Source of the DNA: Bifidobacterium sp. N4G05 | GTDB taxonomy: Bacteria; Actinomycetota; Actinomycetes; Actinomycetales; Bifidobacteriaceae | NCBI RefSeq assembly: GCF_002742445.1 | Contig: NZ_NJNQ01000003.1 | Location: 1 to 64,000 of the forward strand | Length of the DNA stretch: 64,000 nt | Direction: 5' to 3' | Shown here: positions 21,033 to 30,075 of the stretch, piece by piece | Position numbering within the stretch: the first letter of the stretch is position 1 | Layout of the letters: every line of letters begins with the position of its first letter | Notes under the pieces: model-generated | Database searches by the model: none | What the model was told of the DNA's origin: nothing | Seen by the model: only the letters and a program-made list of their open reading frames with translations | Position numbers and translations under genes: made by a program

Positions 21033-21061
21033 TATATACGCCCACCATGCGATATTCGCAA
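21033..21061 (-). promoter_or_regulatory. Promoter of the ribU operon
   Basis: TTGCGA (-35), a 17-nt spacer, and TATATA (-10) lie just upstream of the FMN aptamer. Confidence 0.6.
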
Positions 21062-21116
21062 CCTATGTTCCGTTTTTATCTTGCGATTTGGAACGCAAGA
21101 TTCCTCCGACCGCACG

Positions 21117-24100
21117 TCACGACAACAGGCCGAGCAAGTCGTCCTTGCTGAGTGTGCCGACGCCTCCGGATGCGGTGCCGTCGGTGAACTGCTGGGCGAG
21201 TTCGCTTTTCTTTTCCTGAAGTTTGAGGATGCGTTCCTCGATGGTGTCTTTGGCTACGATCTGGTACACGTTCACATCCTGCGTCTGGCCGATACGATGC
21301 GCACGATCGGTGGCCTGGTTCTGCGCGGCCGCGTTCCACCACGGGTCGGCGTGCACCACTACGGATGCGCCCACAAGGTTCAGCCCCGTATTGCCCGCTT
21401 TGAGCGAGATGAGGAACACGGGAACATCGTTGCCATTGAATTCGTCCACCAGTTCCACACGGCGTTTCTTCGGTGTCTCGCCGGTGATGGTGTAGAAATC
21501 CACGCCCTGTTCAGCCAAACGTGCACCAATCAGGTCAAGGAATGAAGTGAACTGCGAGAATACGAGAACCTTCCTGCCTTCGTCCATGCACGTGGATACG
21601 AGTTCGCAGATGGCGTCAAGTTTGGCGGAAGCGTTTTTCGCATCCGCATAGACGAGTCTCGGATCGCAACAGATTTCGCGCAACAGTGTGAATTCCGCAA
21701 GGATTCGAATCTTCTTCGTATTGAAGTCGGCGTCCTTGGTTTTGGTAAGGGTGGCGCGCAACCGTTGCTCATGTGCCGCATAGAGTTTGCGCTGTTCGCC
21801 TTCCAATTTGACGGTGAGCACGTTTTCGAACTTGTCAGGCAAATCGGTAAGCACGTCTTTTTTCAGACGTCGCTTAATGAACAGTCCGACCAAAGCCTGC
21901 AGTTTGTCGGCCATGACGGAATGTTCAGAACCGGGTGCCATGATCGGCTGTTCGTATTTTTCTCGGAACTTCGTGTAGGTTCCCAGCAATCCGGGCATGA
22001 GGAAGTCGAAGATGCTCCACAGTTCGCTCAACCGGTTTTCGATGGGGGTTCCCGTCAATGCGAACCGGTGTTCGGCGGTGATCTGTTTGACGGCTTTCGC
22101 CAACTTCGTGGCATGGTTTTTGATGTATTGCGCCTCGTCGAGCGCCATCAATGCGAATCGGCAGGCGGCGTAATCATCCACGTCGCGGCGCAATAAATCG
22201 TATGAGGTGATCACCACATCGGTACGCTGCATATCGTTGGATTCCGAGGGGTTCTTCCATTGCTGCGCCACGGTTGCGATGAGTTTGCGACGTTGTGCTT
22301 TCGTGCCTGCCACGACTTCGATGGTGAGATCCTGCGTGAACTTCTCGCATTCGGCGGCCCAGTTGTATACCAGGGATGCCGGGCAGACAATCAACGCTGG
22401 GCCGCTCCCCTTGCGAGCTTCCACCAGTGACAGCAATTGCACGGATTTACCCAAACCCATTTCGTCGGCGAGAATGCCACCGAAGCCTTTGTCCCACAAG
22501 GTGGAAAGCCATTGGAAGCCTTCCACCTGGTATGGGCGCAGTACGTTTTTGAGGTTGCTGGGCACTTCGTATCGTTTCGGGTCGATGATTTTCACATCGT
22601 TGACATAGTCGACGAATGATTCGCTTTTGCCGTCGTCATCAACTTGAGCGTCCAAGAGGAACGCCTGATATCCGGGAATGGTGATTCTTCCGGAATCAAG
22701 CTGTTTCTCATTAAGGTCAAAATCTGCGGCAATCTGGTCAAGTTCATGCAGATCGGCATTCTTCAGATCAACGAACGTACCATCCTTGAATCGATGATAG
22801 CGGCGGTTCCTACGGTAGGAATTCAGCAACGCACCGACCTCGTTCATCGGCACTTCGTTGGCTATCGGCGAGATCTCAACCAGATTCGAGTCAATGGACA
22901 GTCCAACCTTCACTGTAGGGCTGCTTGGCATCATCATGCCGTCGAACGCGGCCGTGGAGAACGCCTGCCCGACCGAGCGCAAGATATCCACGCCCTCGGT
23001 AAGCAAGAGCAGAATCGTCTGTTCATCTTCCTCGCGAATCCGCGCCATGTCGATGGAACTCCATGTCGGGAAAAGCTGGCGAACCACCTGCACCACGAAT
23101 GATTCGCGAGCCGTATCTCGTTTGATGAGCGCCGCTTTCGACCGCGAATCCGGATTAATCACGCCTCGTAGTGCTTTAGCGGTCGGCACCAACTGGAACA
23201 CGAAATCGCCGTATCGTGCCACAGCCTCACAGGTGATGCCCTGCAGATCACGGTCCAAGTAGAATTCGATCTGGCAGTCGACTCCCATCCGTTCAGCGAC
23301 TTCCTGCGGAATATCGAAACCAATGCCCGCTTCGGTAAGTTTTGGCAGTATTGTTCGTGCGAACATGGGCCAGTCGTTTTCCGCGATGAACACACCATCG
23401 CTAACGTTCGACGCGCACAATGTCATCAACGCGTCCACTGCGGGAAGGATGCTGTCGGCGCAACGGAAGAGTCCGCTCACTGGCATCATATGGGAATCCG
23501 TCGGAGTGCCGTTATGTTCGGCACTCATGAGATATACACCCCGCTGCCCGACAATCCGATCCGTGATGGTACGGTTCGACGTGATACGCACGCCCGACGA
23601 AGCGCCTTCCTTCACATATTCGGCGATGAACCGAAATTGCGGATTGCCATCGAATATGGCGATAGCATGCGATTTGGGTTCCCCTGGCGTGGTCACTTCG
23701 ACATAGTCCGGAGCGGTGTCATCTGTATGGGCGAAATCATCCGGAGTGAGCTGCCGCGCCCTCTCACGTTCCTCATGCTTGGGAGCTTCCACCGGCCCAC
23801 GTGCTATCAGCACGTCTTCGATGTAGTCCTGTTGCGATTCCGCTCCGAACAGGTTCAGCAGATCGCACAATTCCCCATCGGTAAGCATGATTTCACGTTC
23901 GATACGCACGTCTGGCGCGTAATAGTAGTTGTTCTGCAGCTGTGCAGCGACACGTGATCCGACAACACCTTGCAGGAATCGGAACAGCTGCAGCGAGAAC
24001 GGTTCGAGCATGTCCGGAGTGTGGGTGAACGAGAGTTTCTGCCCGTATGACACGTATGCCCCGTTGTGCATGTCGGCTACGAATTTGGAAATGCTTTTGA

Positions 24101-24959
24101 TGATATAACTTGCGTCGCCGCAGCCGATTTTCAACGTCAGGCTCCACAGCTCACGGTTCATGATCAGCGTGGGCTTCAGACATACGCTTCCCGGTTTCAC
24201 TATGATGGAACCGCTCTTGCGTTTTGTTTTCGTGGCCCCTTGCGTAATGGCGCCTCGTTGTTCGTCGGCGAGACGGCTTTTCGCGTCGACGATGCGCTTG
24301 AGCACGTCAAGCTGCGCGCTTTGACCGGTATTGTCATTCTTCGCATTCAGCGCACGCATGTAGTCGGAGAGGATAGGCGAAGTCACGCCACTTTGCTTGA
24401 ATCCGCGGAACCGTTCGGGCTGGTCAAGAAACAGCAGCAGCATTGCGGCAACATGCTTGCACATGCCCGTATAGCGGCGCCTCCCAGCCGGCTCCGAATC
24501 GAACTCGTCATCGTCCTGCACATGACCGAACGTCGATCCTGACTCGAAATCATCATAATCGTCGACGTAATCGTATTCATCGTCATCATCGTCGAAACTG
24601 CGATAATTTGGATTGTTGCGGTAGCTGGGCGAATATGCCGACGAATACGTGCCATAACCGCGCTGCGAACCGTTGAACGCCGGGCACGAGCAATACCTGG
24701 CCAAGAAAAGCTCATCATGCAAATCGAGCGTGGCCTGCACTTCGTATCGGCTGGACGGTGAGGTGGTGCCCCGCATATTGGCATGCAGGGTGATGCGATC
24801 GGAATCGGAGTCGTTCAGGCAATGCAGATCCGACATTTTCGCACGCCACTGGTTGGCGATTCCACGGGCACGCTGCAATACAGGCTGACTGCATTCGCTG
24901 CGTAGTTCGTCGGAAAGCCATGACAAAGTATCCGCCAACTGAACCCCAATCGTTCGCAC
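21117..24959 (-). CDS. SWIM zinc-finger SNF2-family helicase
   Basis: This is a 1280-residue DNA translocase. A SWIM zinc ligand set CxC (Cys90, Cys92) and CxH (Cys167, His169) is split by about 74 residues of Tyr/Ser/Asp-rich sequence, longer than the usual spacing. The middle is a bacterial SNF2-associated region. The C-terminal ~480 residues are the SNF2 ATPase with ADEMGLGKSVQLL, DEAQ, ALTGTPIENR, and in the second lobe NLVGASVVVHADPWWN and DRAHRIGQT. It probably remodels protein-DNA complexes or RNA polymerase (RapA/HepA-like). The start is GTG 24959. It is monocistronic and core-like in composition. Confidence 0.88.
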   Translation of the reverse strand: MRTIGVQLADTLSWLSDELRSECSQPVLQRARGIANQWRAKMSDLHCLNDSDSDRITLHANMRGTTSPSSRYEVQATLDLHDELFLARYCSCPAFNGSQRGYGTYSSAYSPSYRNNPNYRSFDDDDDEYDYVDDYDDFESGSTFGHVQDDDEFDSEPAGRRRYTGMCKHVAAMLLLFLDQPERFRGFKQSGVTSPILSDYMRALNAKNDNTGQSAQLDVLKRIVDAKSRLADEQRGAITQGATKTKRKSGSIIVKPGSVCLKPTLIMNRELWSLTLKIGCGDASYIIKSISKFVADMHNGAYVSYGQKLSFTHTPDMLEPFSLQLFRFLQGVVGSRVAAQLQNNYYYAPDVRIEREIMLTDGELCDLLNLFGAESQQDYIEDVLIARGPVEAPKHEERERARQLTPDDFAHTDDTAPDYVEVTTPGEPKSHAIAIFDGNPQFRFIAEYVKEGASSGVRITSNRTITDRIVGQRGVYLMSAEHNGTPTDSHMMPVSGLFRCADSILPAVDALMTLCASNVSDGVFIAENDWPMFARTILPKLTEAGIGFDIPQEVAERMGVDCQIEFYLDRDLQGITCEAVARYGDFVFQLVPTAKALRGVINPDSRSKAALIKRDTARESFVVQVVRQLFPTWSSIDMARIREEDEQTILLLLTEGVDILRSVGQAFSTAAFDGMMMPSSPTVKVGLSIDSNLVEISPIANEVPMNEVGALLNSYRRNRRYHRFKDGTFVDLKNADLHELDQIAADFDLNEKQLDSGRITIPGYQAFLLDAQVDDDGKSESFVDYVNDVKIIDPKRYEVPSNLKNVLRPYQVEGFQWLSTLWDKGFGGILADEMGLGKSVQLLSLVEARKGSGPALIVCPASLVYNWAAECEKFTQDLTIEVVAGTKAQRRKLIATVAQQWKNPSESNDMQRTDVVITSYDLLRRDVDDYAACRFALMALDEAQYIKNHATKLAKAVKQITAEHRFALTGTPIENRLSELWSIFDFLMPGLLGTYTKFREKYEQPIMAPGSEHSVMADKLQALVGLFIKRRLKKDVLTDLPDKFENVLTVKLEGEQRKLYAAHEQRLRATLTKTKDADFNTKKIRILAEFTLLREICCDPRLVYADAKNASAKLDAICELVSTCMDEGRKVLVFSQFTSFLDLIGARLAEQGVDFYTITGETPKKRRVELVDEFNGNDVPVFLISLKAGNTGLNLVGASVVVHADPWWNAAAQNQATDRAHRIGQTQDVNVYQIVAKDTIEERILKLQEKKSELAQQFTDGTASGGVGTLSKDDLLGLLS

Positions 24960-25088
24960 ATTTGTTCTTATGAAAGAGTATCAGCACAGCGGAACAGGAA
25001 AGCTGTGGCTGCAATCCCAGCCACGGCTTCGCTCCATACAGGTTATATCAGCGGCAACGCTTGGTGAGCGGCTGCCATGGATCGAGTT

Positions 25089-25289
25089 CCACCGGTTCGG
25101 CTTGCCTTGTTCATCAAGGTTTACGCCGGTAATGGTCATGGCATGGTTGCTCGGGCTGTCGCCGTATTCGAGGCCGTGCGCCTTGTCGAAATCAAAATCA
25201 GTGGCAGCTTCTAGCACGCCCGCAGATACCGCCGCGTTGGCCGCCACGAGATTGGCGCGGTCTGCGTTGAAGTCCTTGGCGTATTGCAT
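25089..25289 (-). pseudogene. Remnant of aminopeptidase C (bleomycin hydrolase family), C-terminal fragment
   Basis: About 67 residues are recognisable, including NHAMTITGVNLDEQGKPNRW, the strand carrying the catalytic His of C1B peptidases. The catalytic Cys domain and the following ENSWG segment are absent, and sequence after NRW is unrelated. It is a dead fragment. Confidence 0.7.
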
Positions 25290-25397
25290 GAGACGTTCCG
25301 ATTTGATTGCCTTGCTACTGTTTGTTATATCGCCGATATTCGCCGTATGCCTTGACAGAAAGGCACGTTTCAGCCCCCATTTCGTCCTGTCCCAATT

Positions 25398-25592
25398 CCA
25401 TTTCGCTTATATGTGGCAGATTCAGCCACTTGCGAAAAACCATTTCGCTTATATGTGGCACTTTCTTCCACGCCAGCACCTCCATAACCTCGGGAAAATA
25501 CCCCCTTGTACGGTTTTCCCCAAAAGCATCTGCCACATATAAGCGAAATGACATCAGGCGGAATGGGAAATCTGCCACATATAAGTGATTTG
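25398..25592. repeat. Inverted array of a 20-bp TATATGTGGCAGA motif around a hairpin
   Basis: Four copies of TTTCGCTTATATGTGGCAGA or close variants occur. Two are forward (25401-25420 and 25443-25460) and two inverted (25531-25549 and 25573-25592). Between them GGGAAAA and TTTTCCC bracket a loop. The 25290-25649 interval holds no convincing gene. Related motifs recur at 50.5 kb, so this is a dispersed intergenic repeat of unknown role. Confidence 0.75.
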
Positions 25593-25649
25593 ACTTCGAT
25601 TTGCGGGTACGCTGATAGCGTGTGAGAGTTTGGAGATAAGGAGCATATC

Positions 25650-26675
25650 ATGCGTCGTCACAATCCGATGATGTCCGTATTGTCCGGATTGCTGGCCGTG
25701 GGGTTGGTTGTCGGCTTATCGGCTGGATCCGCGTTGGCCGTGGAACCGACCGATAATACCGGTGCCGGCCAGAGCGCCACTCAAGCGCTGGATTCGTTGG
25801 AGGTCAAAGGCCGTGCCCCGAAGACGGGGTATAAGCGCACGCAATTCGGCAAGGCATGGGCCGATGTAGATCGCAACGGTTGCGATACGCGCAACGACAT
25901 CCTCAACCGTGATCTGACTGACGTGAAGCATAAGGTGCGTACGCACGATTGCGTGGTGAAATCCGGCCAACTGCATGATCCGTATACCGGCAAGGACATC
26001 GCGTTCAAGAAGGGATGGAAGACCTCCACAGCGGTACAGATCGACCATGTGGTGGCGTTGAGCGACGCATGGCAGAAGGGCGCGCAGAAACTCAGCCAGA
26101 CGAAGCGTACCGAACTGGCGAATGATCCGTATAATCTGCTGGCGGTACAGGGAAAGGCCAACCAGAAGAAGTCGGATGGCGATGCGGCCACGTGGTTGCC
26201 GTCCAACAAAAGTTTCCGTTGCGAATATGTGGCACGTCAGATTGGTGTGAAGCACAAATATTCGCTGTGGATCACACAGGCCGAGAAAGAGGCCATATCC
26301 AAGGTATTGTCCTCCTGCCCGACGCAGACCGTGCCCGATTACACGGGAGTCAAGGATTCCACCGCCGAGAAGACCACCGAATCCGAGCAGACAGAACAGA
26401 CGCAGACCGAACAGCAGACCGAACAGCAGACCGAACAGCAGACCGAACAATCAGCTGAGCAGGCCCAGCAGAATCAGCAAACGACACAGGCACCTGTGCC
26501 CGAACCCGCTCCGGCTCCAGCTCCAGCTCCCGCGCCCCAGCCAGCGCCACAGCAGGATGTCTACTACCAGAACTGTACCGCGGCACGAGCCGCTGGCGCC
26601 GCGCCTATCTACCAGGGTCAGCCGGGCTACCGTTCACAACTGGACCGCGACCATGACGGAGTCGCCTGCGAATAA
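25650..26675 (+). CDS. Secreted HNH nuclease with Excalibur domain
   Basis: The 341-residue protein begins with a signal peptide ending near SALA (residues 1-31). Residues ~60-225 are a GmrSD-C/DUF1524-like HNH nuclease domain, with the catalytic IDHVVALSDAW and NDPYNLLAVQGKANQKKSD. Then come tandem TEQQ repeats, a Pro/Ala linker, and a C-terminal Excalibur calcium-binding motif (DRDHDGVACE). Such exported nucleases degrade extracellular DNA for nutrition or competition. AAGGAG lies 6 nt before the ATG. It is monocistronic, with a strong terminator after it. Confidence 0.88.
   Translation: MRRHNPMMSVLSGLLAVGLVVGLSAGSALAVEPTDNTGAGQSATQALDSLEVKGRAPKTGYKRTQFGKAWADVDRNGCDTRNDILNRDLTDVKHKVRTHDCVVKSGQLHDPYTGKDIAFKKGWKTSTAVQIDHVVALSDAWQKGAQKLSQTKRTELANDPYNLLAVQGKANQKKSDGDAATWLPSNKSFRCEYVARQIGVKHKYSLWITQAEKEAISKVLSSCPTQTVPDYTGVKDSTAEKTTESEQTEQTQTEQQTEQQTEQQTEQSAEQAQQNQQTTQAPVPEPAPAPAPAPAPQPAPQQDVYYQNCTAARAAGAAPIYQGQPGYRSQLDRDHDGVACE
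26389..26450 (+). repeat. In-gene tandem 12-bp repeat encoding TEQQ
   Basis: CAGACCGAACAG-type units repeat about five times in the linker between nuclease and Excalibur domains. Slippage could change linker length in frame. Confidence 0.8.
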
Positions 26676-26718
26676 ATCCAATACAGTGTCTCCGCCTTTC
26701 CGGTTGCGAGACGTATGG

Positions 26719-26776
26719 TGCTGAGGCATAGGAAAAGCGCCGGATTATCATCTGGCGCTTTTCCTATACCTCAGCA
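26719..26776. terminator. Strong bidirectional terminator
   Basis: A stem of roughly 26 bp (TGCTGAGG...AAAAGCGCC with its complement) with a 6-nt loop sits between the convergent nuclease and channel genes. TTTT follows on the plus strand. Confidence 0.85.
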
Positions 26777-26811
26777 TTTTCCGTATTTCCGCGGTGCAGG
26801 CATGAGAACCG

Positions 26812-27537
26812 CTATAACCTGCGCAGTTGCGCGATATCATCGCGCAACTGGTTGACGGTGTCCGTCAGTTCCCGCACATTGTGGCGCAACTGTTCCGTTT
26901 CCGATTCCGCCTCATCCGCGCGCTTGTCGGTCTCGTCACGAACACGGTCGACGATCCATGAAGCCAGCGTCGCGGTGACGATGCCAATCAGGGCAACGCC
27001 GGTTATCATCAGTCCGATGGCGATGCATCTTCCTTGCCATGTCACTGGGGACAAATCGCCATAACCGACTGTGGTGACGGTCACGAACGACCACCATATC
27101 GCTTCACCGAAATCGGTGATGGAAGCGCCTGGAACCCCACGTTCCACATCCAATTCGGCAAGGGCGCCGATATACATCAGTAGTGTCACGCTGCAGCATG
27201 TGTACAGTGTGATGCGCCCACGCACCGCCATGCCACCGGTACGATTGAGCACGTCGAGCACTGCCACCAGACGCAGCAGTCTCAACGGTCTGAAGACGGG
27301 CAATGCGATGGACACCAGCATCAGCAGATTGTCTTTGAACCAAGTTTTCTTATCTTCTGCCAGCAGGATCGAAACAACGCAGTCGGCGATGAACACCATC
27401 CAGATGATGTTGATCACCATTTCACACAACAGGATATGCGTCCTCGCCAGAACTTCCCACGAATACGCGAACAGGAACACCAACGCCAATGCCGTCATGA
27501 ACCATTCCGTCGCACGACGCCATTTGTTCAATGTCAT
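26812..27537 (-). CDS. Voltage-gated-type potassium channel
   Basis: This 241-residue membrane protein has six predicted helices, an arginine-bearing S4 (RPLRLLRLVAVLDVLNR), a pore helix and the selectivity filter TVTTVGYGD. The last ~45 residues form a charged coiled coil, likely for tetramer assembly. It would conduct K+ across the cytoplasmic membrane. The ATG at 27537 follows AAAGGAAAGGG and is preferred over 27567. Confidence 0.9.
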   Translation of the reverse strand: MTLNKWRRATEWFMTALALVFLFAYSWEVLARTHILLCEMVINIIWMVFIADCVVSILLAEDKKTWFKDNLLMLVSIALPVFRPLRLLRLVAVLDVLNRTGGMAVRGRITLYTCCSVTLLMYIGALAELDVERGVPGASITDFGEAIWWSFVTVTTVGYGDLSPVTWQGRCIAIGLMITGVALIGIVTATLASWIVDRVRDETDKRADEAESETEQLRHNVRELTDTVNQLRDDIAQLRRL

Positions 27538-27592
27538 ACCCTTTCCTTTCTTCCCGACTGCCATCATACGGGTCTCCCCGCACGCGCGACCG

Positions 27593-28585
27593 TCAGCTTT
27601 TGATGGGCATGCGATTGTCGAGCGACTGACCGTTGGCGTAGCAGCGGACGTTGCCTAATGCAATGGAGATGATACTGCGTTCGGTGATCTCAAGATGGTT
27701 GCCTCCCGCCACATGTGGGGTGATGAGGCATTTCGGCTCGCACCACAGCGGTGAGTCGGCCGGCAGCGGTTCCGGTTCGGTCACATCGAGCGCGGCGCCA
27801 CGGATTCGTCCTTCCGCGAGCGCGTCGGCAAGCGCTTGGCTTTCAATGGCGTTGCCGCGGCCCGCGTTGATGATGATGGCGTCAGGTTTGAGAGATGCGA
27901 TGCGTTCCGCACTGAGCAGATGGCGCGTTGCCGGGGTGGATGGTACGCACATGGCGATCACATCGGCGTATTGCAGGACGTCGTCGAGGGAATCGAAACC
28001 GACCATATAATCGATGCCCGGCGCTTCGACGGCGGGATTACGGCGAATGCCAATGGTTGTCATTCCGACGTTTTTGCAGAGTCGTGCGAAGTGTGATCCG
28101 ATGTCGCCGGTTCCGATGACGAGCGCCGTTTTGCCGTCGGGGCTGATGGCGCGGCCCGCGTCCTGCCACATGGCGTTCGGGTTGCTTGCCGCGTAGATGT
28201 GCAGGTTCTTCATGATGGCCCACATCATGGCGAACATGTGTTCGGAGACGCTTTGTCCGTAGGCTCCGGTGGCATTGGTGAGCATGGATCCGGGCTGTAG
28301 GATGCCGGGTCGCTGGTATTTGTCGACGCCAGCGCTCCAAGTTTGAAGCCATTCGAGCTTGGGGCATTGCGCGCATTCCTCGGGCGCGATGTTGCCGATG
28401 ACCGCGGTGGCTTTGGCTTTGAGTTCCTCCGGTACTGCGGCGGTCCAGCTCATGCTTCCCCGTTGGGTCGAATCGCCGACGAATTCCTGTGGTATGTCTT
28501 TCGCGGCACGTATGAATTGCGCACGTTCGGATTCGGTCAACGGCAGGCAGTTGACGATCAGTTTGCGGTCGTTCCATATTCCCAT
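27593..28585 (-). CDS. D-2-hydroxyacid dehydrogenase family protein
   Basis: The 330-residue protein has the NAD-binding GTGDIGSHFA motif near residue 158. The catalytic Arg is in NAGRGNAIE, the Glu in DVTEPEPLP, and the His in TPHVAGGNH. It reduces a 2-keto acid or oxidises a D-2-hydroxy acid in the cytosol; the substrate is unknown. The start ATG 28585 opens MGIWNDRKLI. A broken duplicate of its N-terminal third lies at 49579-49885. It precedes the potassium channel gene by 55 nt and may be co-transcribed with it. Confidence 0.87.
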   Translation of the reverse strand: MGIWNDRKLIVNCLPLTESERAQFIRAAKDIPQEFVGDSTQRGSMSWTAAVPEELKAKATAVIGNIAPEECAQCPKLEWLQTWSAGVDKYQRPGILQPGSMLTNATGAYGQSVSEHMFAMMWAIMKNLHIYAASNPNAMWQDAGRAISPDGKTALVIGTGDIGSHFARLCKNVGMTTIGIRRNPAVEAPGIDYMVGFDSLDDVLQYADVIAMCVPSTPATRHLLSAERIASLKPDAIIINAGRGNAIESQALADALAEGRIRGAALDVTEPEPLPADSPLWCEPKCLITPHVAGGNHLEITERSIISIALGNVRCYANGQSLDNRMPIKS

Positions 28586-28638
28586 GCGTTTTACCCTATG
28601 GCAATCGTCGGATATAGGGTTTCACGTTGGGTTCTGGG

Positions 28639-29118
28639 TCAGACGCCGAGTTCGTCGGTGTCAAGGATGATGGTGACCGGACCGTCGTTGGCGAGCCGCA
28701 CGCGCATGTGGGAGCCGAATCGTCCTTCTTTTACTTCGAGTCCTTGTGAGCGCAGGGCGTCGTTGAATCCGTGCCATGTCTGTTCGGCGTGCGCGGGCGC
28801 TCCGGCTTTCACGAAGCTTGGGCGGTTGCCTTTGCGCACGTCCGCGTATAGCGTGAATTGGGAGATGGACAGCACACTGCCGTTCACGTCGTGGATGGAA
28901 CGGTTCATTTTGCCGTTCTCGTCTTCGAAGACGCGCAGGTTGGCGATTTTGCGGGCAAGCCAGTCGATTTGCTTCGCTCCGTCCGTGTCTTCCACTCCGA
29001 CAAGCAGCACATAGCCGATGCCTATATGCTGTGGTTCGAATGTGGTGTCGACTTCTCCGCTTGTCTCGTCGACCACGTCGACGGTTCCTTCGCTGACTTT
29101 CTGCAATACGATGCGCAT
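28639..29118 (-). CDS. dtd: D-aminoacyl-tRNA deacylase
   Basis: The 159-residue protein is DTD: MRIVLQKVSEGTV at the start, the catalytic SISQFTLYAD motif near residue 86, and a C-terminal DGPVTIILDTDE corresponding to the cross-subunit Gly-Pro motif. It removes D-amino acids (and glycine) mischarged on tRNA. It lies 53 nt upstream of the dehydrogenase gene on the same strand, and 16 nt after the hydrolase gene. Confidence 0.95.
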   Translation of the reverse strand: MRIVLQKVSEGTVDVVDETSGEVDTTFEPQHIGIGYVLLVGVEDTDGAKQIDWLARKIANLRVFEDENGKMNRSIHDVNGSVLSISQFTLYADVRKGNRPSFVKAGAPAHAEQTWHGFNDALRSQGLEVKEGRFGSHMRVRLANDGPVTIILDTDELGV

Positions 29119-29134
29119 ATTCCGTCCCGTTTTT

Positions 29135-29794
29135 TCAGCCGGCGTAGTCGACGATGGCCTGCGTGACCTGTTTCAGGTAGTCGAGCGACGTCTGCCAATC
29201 GTCCGGCACTTCGATGGAATGGTTGGCACCAGCGTACGTGCGCACATGGTCGGTGAGCAGATGCGCTTTGGCGTCATCGTAGTATGGGTCGGCGTCACCT
29301 GCGCAGATTAGCGGCATCGGGCTGCCGGCAGTTCCCGGCAGCGGCGCGGGAATGACCGACTTGTGCCTGTCGAATGGCGGCGGATTGAGTACCGGGGTGA
29401 GCAGCACCACGCGCAATCCTAGTTTTGCGGAATGCGGATATGAGAGTGTGGAGAGCGATTTGGTGACAACCAGCAAATGCGGCTCCTCACCCGATTCGGC
29501 AGCATGTTCGAGCGCCGCCTTGCGCCATTCGTCGACCACGCGTTCCATGCAGGCGATCATTTCCGGAAACTCGACACTTTCCGTCAGTTTCAGGTCGAGC
29601 CGGTCCACGAACCATCCGTTGGCCGCAAGCGCCTGCGCTGCCCAGTACAGCAGCGGTCGGTCTACGGTGTATCCAATGCCCGGCATGATGAGCACGTGCT
29701 TGCCGGTTTCGGTGTTCTTCACACGGTTCTTACCCCATGGTGTGACCGCCGGCGTCACGTTTTTCGTTGTTAGTTGCGTGCCGTTCTTGCCCAT
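29135..29794 (-). CDS. Alpha/beta hydrolase-fold protein
   Basis: The 219-residue protein resembles small alpha/beta hydrolases. It shows an LIMPGIGYTVDRPLLYW oxyanion-side strand, a candidate nucleophile in VTKSLSTLSY, Asp in CAGDADPYYD, and His in AGANHSIEV. The nucleophile elbow is not a textbook GxSxG, so the enzyme class is tentative. It forms a probable operon with dtd. Confidence 0.75.
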   Translation of the reverse strand: MGKNGTQLTTKNVTPAVTPWGKNRVKNTETGKHVLIMPGIGYTVDRPLLYWAAQALAANGWFVDRLDLKLTESVEFPEMIACMERVVDEWRKAALEHAAESGEEPHLLVVTKSLSTLSYPHSAKLGLRVVLLTPVLNPPPFDRHKSVIPAPLPGTAGSPMPLICAGDADPYYDDAKAHLLTDHVRTYAGANHSIEVPDDWQTSLDYLKQVTQAIVDYAG

Positions 29795-29903
29795 GCTGTG
29801 TTTGATTCGCCTTTTCGTGTGTTCCGTCCGTCTTGGCCGGTCGTTGTGGCCGGCGTCGTTTCCCGTATTGCATGCTAGGCGGCGCCGGCTACAATCGTTT
29901 CCG

Positions 29904-30002
29904 TCAGTTCACCATGCATTGGTTGTTGTAGATTTTCGTGGCCATGTCGTTCGTTTCGGCGTCGTAGATGTTCCAGCTAGGTTTTCTCATCCCATATTTC
30001 AT
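29904..30002 (-). CDS. Small 32-residue ORF
   Basis: An ATG at 30002 follows AGAGG at good spacing. The product starts MKYGMRKPSWNIYDAE. The first eight residues resemble a family of small basic proteins often seen near phage-related genes, but the rest does not match. It could be a degraded copy. Confidence 0.3.
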   Translation of the reverse strand: MKYGMRKPSWNIYDAETNDMATKIYNNQCMVN

Positions 30003-30075
30003 GGCGGCCTCTTTTCGGATGACTACGTTCATTGTATGAAGCATTGAACGCACAGCAGTCGAAATGGCCAAAACA

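Noticed and set aside
25315-25578. 87-codon minus-strand ORF repeating PHISEM-like peptides
   Set aside because: The peptide repetition is just the translated 20-bp repeat; no start signal. Kept as a repeat element, not a gene.
25398-25592. Possible CRISPR array
   Set aside because: Repeats are in both orientations with unequal spacing, and no cas genes are present in the window.
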